From the NCBI GenBank assembly GCA_963974215.1, contig CAXBBL010000008.1:124001-188000 (forward strand): 64,000 nucleotides of DNA. Direction: 5' to 3'. Origin of the DNA: Croceimicrobium sp963974215 (GTDB lineage Bacteria > Bacteroidota > Bacteroidia > Flavobacteriales > Schleiferiaceae). The notes beneath the pieces are model-generated. The model ran no database searches, had not been told where the DNA came from, and worked only from the letters and a program-made list of their open reading frames with translations. Both the position numbers and the translations under genes were made by a program. Of the stretch, positions 57,718 through 64,000 are shown piece after piece. Position 1 is the first letter of the stretch. Each line of letters starts with the position of its first letter.

Positions 57718-60700
57718 TTACCGAATCACCTTAATAATCCCTTGTTTAAAACCTTCGTAGGGTCTGCCATTTATGATACCACTATAATTCATCTTATAGA
57801 TAAAAGCGCCACCTGAAACATCTCTACCGTTATGGGTACCATTCCAAAAATCTGTATTAGTCTGGTTTTCGAAGACCAATACACCCCAGCGATTAAAAAT
57901 TTGAATGGAATGATTCAAGTCTTCACATTGATTTTCGATGCGGAAGCGATCGTTCAGTCCATCTCCATTAGGGGTAAAAGCATCGGGCATGATAAAGTCA
58001 CATTCGCAGCTAATAATATCCACCGAAAAAGAATCAACAACGAGCTCGCACTCGACCTTATATTCGATCGTATAGCTACCCGCCTCCGAAATGGTTAGAA
58101 TATTATCAAACAGCATTCGGCCGTTAACCGTCACATTTTCGACAGTAGGATAATTGAGGTCAAATACTAAATCACTCGTCGCGCAAAGACCAGTATCCTG
58201 GATCGGCTCTGGTTCAAAAATATCCTTGTACTGAACAACATACTTAAACTCTACTGTATCGCAAGTATTGAAAATCAGTAAGCTATAATCACCCGCAATA
58301 CTAATCCATTGAACAGAATTCGCAGTACCATTAGACCAACTAAAAGATAAGTCAGGATCTATATTTATGCCTAATTGTGCACTATCATTAGTAGCACATA
58401 TAATTATAGTATCGGGCGAGCTTTGGCTAGGTAAGTTTTTGGGCAAATCAATACTAAAACTGTCAATTACGGTATTGCAAGGACCAGATACTTGGAGCGT
58501 GTAAATTCCACTAGTATTTACTTGAATGCTTGAGCTACTTTCCCCCGTTGACCATAGGTATGTCAAAAGAGTATCTGTTCGGGACCCGATTTGCAAAGTA
58601 TCCTGGCAACTGCTGCTATCAATGCTTATGGCTGTTAAAATAGAATCTAAGCTAAGCCTTATACTGTCGTTGGTAACACCACAAGCTTCTTGATACACGG
58701 TAAAGGAAAAAGTTCCTACTGTATTAAATGTGCGTTGCCGGCTGGTGTCGCCATCAAACCAGACTAAGCTATCGGCACTCAGAGTCGAAAAATCTACAGT
58801 TAAACTATCGCCCGAACAGAATGAAGTATCTAGTGAAGTGGGGATATAAGGAATAGTAAAGCTTATTTGAATCGTATCTATTAAAGTGTCTCCAGCCCTA
58901 GTCTGGCGTAAAGTGTAGATGCCAGGATTGGTAATGGTGCGAAGGGTATCGGTACTGCCATTATCCCAGAAATAACTAATGCTAGAACTTCCATCTAAGT
59001 TAAAATAAAGGGAGTCTCCCAAGCAAAGAGTGGTATCTAGCGAAAGCGTATCCAGGGGTGGGAATGGCGATTGAGCGATAAAAAGTGAATCTATCTTTTG
59101 CGGATTAAAATCACAATTGAATATCATCAAATCGTCAATGGAACCTTTATAAAAGTTGGTATTTCTTTGACGACCCACACCTAGGAGCATTTTATTGTAA
59201 GCACCAGAGGCGCTACCATTACTGGTTGCTGCCTCAGCTAAAACTTGAACCCCGTTTAGATAACAAAAGCCACTATCTGGGCGTGAAACTAAGGCTAAGT
59301 GATACCATTCATTTAAATTAATATTGGCTAAGGCCTGAGCAGAATTACCAGCAGAATTACCAAGGAGATCTCCATTTAATATTCTAAGCTCAACGGTCCC
59401 ATAGGTCAGACTGATGTCATCTTGAACTAAAACATTATTCCCTCCAATTGCTCTTTCTGGGTTAATCCATACTGAGAAGGTTCGGTAAGGAAGGTCGAAG
59501 GTTGTAAAGGTATTAATATAGTCATCGGCACCGTCAAAATACATGGCGCCATTTGGATTATTAAACCTATCTACCGTTGCTGTAGCACCGCCAAAAACGC
59601 TGCCATTATGTTTAAAAACACTCGAGTCAATTGCATTTCCATCTAAGCGATAATCAGCCACTAAACAAGTGGGGGAACTTTGGTCTGCACTATCATCATT
59701 AAATAATGAATCTACTTGAAGCGCAGTAAAAGAACAGCCGAAAATTTTAATATCGTCAATAACTCCCTTAAAAAAATCCGAATTACGTTGCCTACCAGCG
59801 CCAATTACTAGTTTATCATAAGGAAAACTAACGCTTCCGCCAGAAGACGAAAGTACTCCGCCAGTCTTGACCCCATTAACATAATAAATAGCACTATCAT
59901 TGCGGCGAACCAGTGCCACATGATACCATTGATCAAGGATTGTATTAGGATAAATTAAGGTACCACTAGCTTGACCCGCTCTTCCGCGCATATCCCCATT
60001 TAAAACCCTTAAGCTAAAAGCACCATAAGTGAGGGTATTAGCATCTTGGATTAAAACGGCATTTGACCCTGATATTCGCTCTGGTTTATACCAAAAGCTA
60101 ACCGTTCTTAAAGGGTAATCAAAGCTTGTGAAAGTATTTATATAGTCATTTGTGCCATCAAAATACATAGCACCGTGAGGTTGATTAAAGCGATCATTTG
60201 CAGGTACGGCGCCAAAAACGGTACCATGATTACTAAAACTACTTGAGTCACCGGCATTTCCATCTAATCGATAATGACCCAGAAGGCATGATGACGTTCC
60301 TAAGTTTGCGCTATTGTCATTAAACAATGAATCTACTTGTACGGCAGTGTAAGAACAATCAAATATTTTTATGTCATCAATGGACCCTTTGAAGAAATCC
60401 GAGATGCGTTGTCGACCAGCGCCAATCACTAGTTTATCATAAGGTTGTGATATGCTACCTCCAGAACCTGAAGCTGCAGCGCCAGTTTTTACGCCATTTA
60501 CATAATATATTGTACTATCGGTGCGTCGAATTAAAGCAACATGGTACCACTGATTCAAGATGGTATTAGGGTAAATCAGAGAACCACTGGCCTGGCCTCC
60601 GCGCCCGCGCATATCTCCATTTAAGATCCTTAGGTTAAAGGCTCCATAAGTTAGCGAATTAGCATCTTGCATTAAAATTGCATTCGACCCTGTATTTCGC

Positions 60701-60972
60701 TCAGGTTTAAACCAAAAACTTACGGTCCTCTCTTGATAATCGTAGGTGGTAAAAGTGTTTATATAATCGTTTGCACCATCAAAATACATGGCGCCATTCG
60801 GTTGGTTGAATCGATCATTTGTGGGAACAGCGCCGAAAACGGTGCCATGATTATTAAAGCTGCTTGAATCACCAGCGTTGCCATCGAGACGGAAATGCGC
60901 CTGTAAATTGCATTGTCCGAAAATAGTTAATGTGCTGGATAATAACAGAAGTGAAAAAGCGTAGCGAAGCAT
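57718..60972 (-). CDS. secreted three-LamG protein with T9SS type B (gliding-motility) C-terminal domain
   Basis: This 1084-residue protein has a signal peptide (MLRYAFSLLLLSSTLTIFGQ). Three tandem LamG-like (concanavalin-type) units cover about residues 20-228, 229-434 and 435-640, each with the motif GAMYFDG-x-x-DYINTF, a WYHVAL/WYHLAL line and a GSIDDIKIF-type line. Units 1 and 2 are nearly identical; unit 3 is divergent. Ig-like segments follow at about 640-985 (LDTTLCLGDSLYFNLDGSSS). The end is the CHU_C/type B sorting domain (DFIMPDAFTPNGDGLNDRFR, then IQIFNRWGVLVFENQTNTDF), ending KQGIIKVIR. It is probably an adhesin or glycan-binding surface protein. A paralog lies just upstream. Confidence 0.92.
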   Translation of the reverse strand: MLRYAFSLLLLSSTLTIFGQCNLQAHFRLDGNAGDSSSFNNHGTVFGAVPTNDRFNQPNGAMYFDGANDYINTFTTYDYQERTVSFWFKPERNTGSNAILMQDANSLTYGAFNLRILNGDMRGRGGQASGSLIYPNTILNQWYHVALIRRTDSTIYYVNGVKTGAAASGSGGSISQPYDKLVIGAGRQRISDFFKGSIDDIKIFDCSYTAVQVDSLFNDNSANLGTSSCLLGHYRLDGNAGDSSSFSNHGTVFGAVPANDRFNQPHGAMYFDGTNDYINTFTSFDYPLRTVSFWYKPERISGSNAVLIQDANTLTYGAFSLRVLNGDMRGRAGQASGTLIYPNTILDQWYHVALVRRNDSAIYYVNGVKTGGVLSSSGGSVSFPYDKLVIGAGRQRNSDFFKGVIDDIKIFGCSFTALQVDSLFNDDSADQSSPTCLVADYRLDGNAIDSSVFKHNGSVFGGATATVDRFNNPNGAMYFDGADDYINTFTTFDLPYRTFSVWINPERAIGGNNVLVQDDISLTYGTVELRILNGDLLGNSAGNSAQALANINLNEWYHLALVSRPDSGFCYLNGVQVLAEAATSNGSASGAYNKMLLGVGRQRNTNFYKGSIDDLMIFNCDFNPQKIDSLFIAQSPFPPLDTLSLDTTLCLGDSLYFNLDGSSSISYFWDNGSTDTLRTITNPGIYTLRQTRAGDTLIDTIQISFTIPYIPTSLDTSFCSGDSLTVDFSTLSADSLVWFDGDTSRQRTFNTVGTFSFTVYQEACGVTNDSIRLSLDSILTAISIDSSSCQDTLQIGSRTDTLLTYLWSTGESSSSIQVNTSGIYTLQVSGPCNTVIDSFSIDLPKNLPSQSSPDTIIICATNDSAQLGINIDPDLSFSWSNGTANSVQWISIAGDYSLLIFNTCDTVEFKYVVQYKDIFEPEPIQDTGLCATSDLVFDLNYPTVENVTVNGRMLFDNILTISEAGSYTIEYKVECELVVDSFSVDIISCECDFIMPDAFTPNGDGLNDRFRIENQCEDLNHSIQIFNRWGVLVFENQTNTDFWNGTHNGRDVSGGAFIYKMNYSGIINGRPYEGFKQGIIKVIR

Positions 60973-61249
60973 GAAAAGTCTTTGTTCAAAAATAAAAATT
61001 TCCTTTACATTCTAAGGGAAATAGAAACAAAAAGACTTTAAATTAAATTGTGAATTTTTTAGGCTCTTCTTATTGCTAAAAAATTGGACACTTTATCTTA
61101 CTATTCTAAACTTCACAATGATGCATTTAGTTACGCTTCCTGCTCAAAGCTAAGCCATAGAAAACTAAAGAATTATCGCCTTCAAATAGGTCTGAGAAAT
61201 TGTTTTTTACGTTCGCCTAGCTCACTTTTCTCTGCAACTATTTCAACTC
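60973..61249. other. spacer between the two LamG genes
   Basis: AT-rich, no supported gene. A TATTTTTG box on the minus strand at 60987-60994 could serve the three-LamG gene. No terminator is obvious. Confidence 0.45.
60987..60994 (-). promoter_or_regulatory. possible -7 box of the three-LamG gene
   Basis: The minus strand reads TATTTTTG, 14 bases before the ATG at 60972. The same octamer stands 16 bases before the paralog start, but the tracts are A-rich and the match is weak evidence. Confidence 0.35.
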
Positions 61250-63262
61250 TTACCGAATCACGGTAACAAAGCCTTTTTTAAAACCTTGATAGTGCTTTCC
61301 ATTAATATGGCCGCTATAATTTAGTTTGTAAATGTATACTCCTCCCGAAACATGGTTTCCATTGTGAGTACCATTCCAAAAATCCGTATTTGTTTCATTT
61401 TCGAATACTAAAGTCCCCCAAGAATTAAAAATTTGAATAGTGTGATTAAGGTCTTCACACTGATTTTCAATACGAAAACGATCGTTTAATCCATCACCAT
61501 TAGGAGTAAATGCGTTAGGTATAATAAAATCACATTCGCAGCTTATCATATCTACCGCAAAGGTGTCTACTGCTGACCCACATTCTTGCAGATACTCTAC
61601 AATATAAGTCCCGGCCTCCCTGATGCTTAAAGTATTATTAAATAAAATTTTACCGTTTACAGCAACATCCTTTACCCCATCATAATTAAAGTCAAAATTT
61701 AGTTTGTTATATTCACATAGAAGCGTATCGGGCAATGGTTCTGGAATAAGAATAGAATCGTAAAGAACAGTGTATTTATTCTCGATAGTATCACATTCAT
61801 TAAAAACAAAGAGACTGTAATCCCCAGCTGCGTCAAGCCATTGTAAAGTGTTTGATGCATTATTTGACCAATTAAATGACAAGGCAGAATTAATACTGAT
61901 ACCTATTTGCACACTATCCTTACTTGAACATATAAATAGAGTATCTGCGGGAGATTGAGTTGGTATACTTATGGGTAAAGTGACTCTAAATGTGTCAGTT
62001 ACCGAGCTGCAAGCACCTCTTACCCTCACTGTATAAGTACCACTTTCAAATACTTCTATATGAGAAGAGTTTTGCCCGGTAGACCATCGATAGTTTAAAT
62101 ACGATTCCGATCGACCGCCAATAAGTAATGGTACACGGCAGCTGCTCGTATCCCAAGTAATGGGGCTTAAAACCGAATCCAAACTAATACGCAAACTATC
62201 CAAGGTAATACCACAATGAGCTTGATAAACTGTAAAATCAAAAGTACCAACAGTATTAAAAGTACGCTGTCTGCTGGTACTGCCATCGAACCAAACCAAG
62301 CTATCTACACTTAGGGCAGAATAATCAACATATATACTACCACCAAGACAAAATGAAGTATCTAAAGAAGTAGGAATATATGGAGAGGTGAAATTTACCC
62401 GCATGGTATCTATTAAGGTATCACCCGCTCTAGTTTGACGTAAAGTATAAACACCCGAGTTGCTAATCTTTCGCAAGGTATCGCTACAGCCATTATCCCA
62501 TAAGTAACTAATATTGGACCCGCCATCTAAGTCGAAAATAAGAGAATCTCCCAAACAAAGAGTGGTATCTAGCGAAAGCGCAGTAAGGGGAGGAAAGGGA
62601 GTTTGGGCACTATAGAGCGAATCGACCTGAACCGCCGTAAAGGCACAGTCAAATATTTTTATATCATCTATTGAGCCTTTAAAAAAGTTAATGTTTCGCT
62701 GTCTTCCGGCACCAATTACTAATTTTTCATAAGGAGATGTGAGACTGCCTCCCACGCCAGAAATCACCCCGAAGGACTTCACTCCATTGATGTAATAAAT
62801 GGCACTATCGGTGCGTCGCACTAGAGTCACATGGTACCATTGATTTAAATTAACATTTGAATACATTAAGGTGCCGCTGGTCTGTCCCGCCCTTCCACGC
62901 ATATCGCCATTTAACACTCGTGTACTAAATGCACCATAAGTCAGTGTATTGGCATCTTGAATAAGAACTGCATTTGGCCCTGTTAACCTTTCTGATTTAA
63001 ACCAAAAACTTACCGTTCTTTCCTGAAAATCGTAGGTGGTGAAAGTGTTTATATAATCGTTAATTCCATCAAAATACATGGCACCATTCGGCTGATTAAA
63101 TCGGTCATTTGTGGGGACTGCTCCGTAAACAGTTGCATGATTAGCAAAACTACTGGAATCTCTGGCGTTGCCATCAAGACGGAAATGGGCCTGTAAATTG
63201 CATTGACCAAAAACGGAAAAGCCAGAAATTAAAAAAACAAGTAAAATAGCAGAACGAAGCAT
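61250..63262 (-). CDS. secreted one-LamG protein with T9SS type B C-terminal domain (paralog)
   Basis: This 670-residue protein has the same plan as the gene at 57718 but with one LamG unit (about residues 20-225). It then has the Ig-like segments (LDTTLCLGDSLIFDLDGGSN and on) and the type B sorting domain (DFIIPNAFTPNGDGLNDRFR, then IQIFNSWGTLVFENETNTDF), ending KKGFVTVIR. Signal peptide MLRSAILLVFLISGFSVFG. Sequence identity to the paralog is high in the LamG unit and in the sorting domain and lower in between, pointing to tandem gene duplication followed by change in LamG number. It is probably surface-exposed. A TATTTTTG box lies at 63279-63286. Confidence 0.92.
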   Translation of the reverse strand: MLRSAILLVFLISGFSVFGQCNLQAHFRLDGNARDSSSFANHATVYGAVPTNDRFNQPNGAMYFDGINDYINTFTTYDFQERTVSFWFKSERLTGPNAVLIQDANTLTYGAFSTRVLNGDMRGRAGQTSGTLMYSNVNLNQWYHVTLVRRTDSAIYYINGVKSFGVISGVGGSLTSPYEKLVIGAGRQRNINFFKGSIDDIKIFDCAFTAVQVDSLYSAQTPFPPLTALSLDTTLCLGDSLIFDLDGGSNISYLWDNGCSDTLRKISNSGVYTLRQTRAGDTLIDTMRVNFTSPYIPTSLDTSFCLGGSIYVDYSALSVDSLVWFDGSTSRQRTFNTVGTFDFTVYQAHCGITLDSLRISLDSVLSPITWDTSSCRVPLLIGGRSESYLNYRWSTGQNSSHIEVFESGTYTVRVRGACSSVTDTFRVTLPISIPTQSPADTLFICSSKDSVQIGISINSALSFNWSNNASNTLQWLDAAGDYSLFVFNECDTIENKYTVLYDSILIPEPLPDTLLCEYNKLNFDFNYDGVKDVAVNGKILFNNTLSIREAGTYIVEYLQECGSAVDTFAVDMISCECDFIIPNAFTPNGDGLNDRFRIENQCEDLNHTIQIFNSWGTLVFENETNTDFWNGTHNGNHVSGGVYIYKLNYSGHINGKHYQGFKKGFVTVIR

Positions 63263-63278
63263 TGCGGGCCGATTTCCT

Positions 63279-63286
63279 CAAAAATA
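63279..63286 (-). promoter_or_regulatory. possible -7 box of the one-LamG gene
   Basis: The minus strand reads TATTTTTG, 16 bases before the ATG at 63262. A-rich context makes the match weak. Confidence 0.35.
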
Positions 63287-63337
63287 AAAAATACCAATTA
63301 GTATTAGCTAAATCTAAAAACTTATTTCCAAAGGTCA

Positions 63338-63772
63338 CTATTCACTTCTTGACGGAGCCACCATTTCCAGCTCTTTACTTTCCAACTCTTTTAAAGCGGG
63401 AATGAAATAGTATCCCTTGCCTATTTTAAGATTGGCATTATAAGAGTCTTTTTGAGTGATTTTCTGATAAAGAGCAGCCGATTCTTTCTCATCTTTAGCA
63501 TTAGCCTGAGGATAATCGCGAATATAGACCTCAACATAACCTTCTTGTTTGTTAAATATGAAGGGTACCTCAACGGTGTTTATCATGACCTGCTTTAACT
63601 CATGTTCAGCCAGCATTTCAGGAATATTTATATGAACAAATAGACTCTTGGCACCATCAGCGGGTGACACTTGCAGCTGATAATAACCATCAGAATTAGC
63701 ATCAATAAAATGCTTTTTGGTTCCACAACTAAGTACAGTGAAAAACATGGCTAAAAAGAGTACCTTCTTCAT
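63338..63772 (-). CDS. small lipoprotein, unknown
   Basis: This 144-residue protein has a lipoprotein signal (MKKVLFLAMFFTVLSC, Cys16). The mature part is charged, without membrane helices, with phrases YYQLQVSPADGAKSLFVHIN and EGYVEVYIRDYPQ and an acidic end (ELESKELEMVAPSRSE). No family is recognised. It lies 16 bases after the stop of the histidine kinase upstream on the same strand, so it is probably co-transcribed with it and could be a periplasmic accessory. Confidence 0.7.
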   Translation of the reverse strand: MKKVLFLAMFFTVLSCGTKKHFIDANSDGYYQLQVSPADGAKSLFVHINIPEMLAEHELKQVMINTVEVPFIFNKQEGYVEVYIRDYPQANAKDEKESAALYQKITQKDSYNANLKIGKGYYFIPALKELESKELEMVAPSRSE

Positions 63773-63788
63773 ATTATAATTTCGGTTT

Positions 63789-64000
63789 TTATTTTGGCAG
63801 TTTAATAAGTACCTCAGTACCCTGCCCTAGTTTTGATTTTATTTCTAAAGAACCCTGCATAGCCCTTAAAAAGTCTTGACTTAAAGCGATGCCTAATCCT
63901 GTGCCTTTCTCATTGTTGGTTCCCTTAGTTGAGGTGTTTTTTCCTAGTCCCATCAATCGTTCAGTTTCCTCCTTACTTATGCCCACGCCAAAATCCTTTA
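63789..64000 (-). CDS. C-terminal end of a sensor histidine kinase (runs off the right edge)
   Basis: The last 70 residues of a GHKL ATPase domain are visible. The frame is open to base 64000. It reads KDFGVGISKEETERLMGLGK (G1 box), then TSTKGTNNEKGTGLGIALSQ (G2 box) and the final strand IKSKLGQGTEVLIKLPK. These features belong to the HATPase_c fold of sensor kinases. The phospho-acceptor and sensory parts are outside the window. A small lipoprotein gene follows 16 bases later. Confidence 0.85.
   Translation of the reverse strand, partial: KDFGVGISKEETERLMGLGKNTSTKGTNNEKGTGLGIALSQDFLRAMQGSLEIKSKLGQGTEVLIKLPK

Noticed and set aside
61084..61266. Plus-strand frame of 60 codons in the LamG spacer
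   Set aside because: It is Ser/Leu-rich with no signal, no promoter box and an end overlapping the paralog; likely chance.

Overview
The window looks like the chromosome of a free-living, probably marine, member of the Bacteroidota, most likely a Flavobacteriales/Cryomorphaceae-type lineage. The evidence is an AT-rich genome with few Shine-Dalgarno sequences and many promoters of the Bacteroidota type (-7 box TAnnTTTG). It also encodes secreted proteins with type IX secretion (T9SS) C-terminal domains of both type A and type B (gliding-motility/CHU_C), together with families typical of the phylum (DUF4199, DUF5362, DUF2975+XRE, PspC/PadR, YHYH). The lineage below phylum level is inference. 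I found no rRNA, tRNA, CRISPR array, prophage or intact insertion sequence.

Layout. 1-5.9 kb: 5' end of a secreted protein, a small membrane protein, an AraC regulator, lipoamide dehydrogenase (lpdA), a dead DUF5362 gene, ridA and a glutamine amidotransferase (pabA/trpG). 5.9-16.9 kb, minus strand: pbpC and a giant alpha-2-macroglobulin lipoprotein as an overlapping pair, then gyrB and fabI, separated by clear terminators. 16.9-21.5 kb: rhomboid protease with DUF4199, a di-heme cytochrome c peroxidase, an SdpI-like protein and NDH-2. 21.6-28.5 kb, plus strand: a PadR/PspC operon with operator-like inverted repeats, a HiPIP lipoprotein, thioredoxin and a two-gene soluble histidine kinase/response regulator module. 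28.5-38.6 kb: esterase, PLP decarboxylase, glycosyltransferase, a T9SS type A protein, NamZ-like DUF1343 enzyme, LolC/E-like permease, cystathionine beta-synthase and a metal/B12-binding protein.

39.3-46.8 kb contains two repeat-rich, largely non-coding islands (39.3-40.9 and 45.8-46.8 kb) built from the same repeat families. They flank MscS, FUSC and SDR genes. The first holds a HigBA toxin-antitoxin pair whose toxin is frameshifted. 46.8-57 kb: pyrD, a YHYH lipoprotein pair, a DbpA-like helicase, a sulfotransferase/glycosyltransferase/sulfotransferase cluster, a second large MscS and an XRE+DUF2975 pair. 57.7-64 kb: two paralogous LamG-containing T9SS type B proteins that differ in LamG copy number, a lipoprotein and the C-terminus of a histidine kinase.

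Most of the window is ordinary chromosome. The items most worth following up are the repeat islands, the broken higB beside an intact higA, the operator structure in front of the PadR operon, the set of apparently leaderless promoters, the LamG module expansion, and the soluble kinase pair with an acidic insertion in its receiver domain. I did not find one clear, undescribed multi-gene system.
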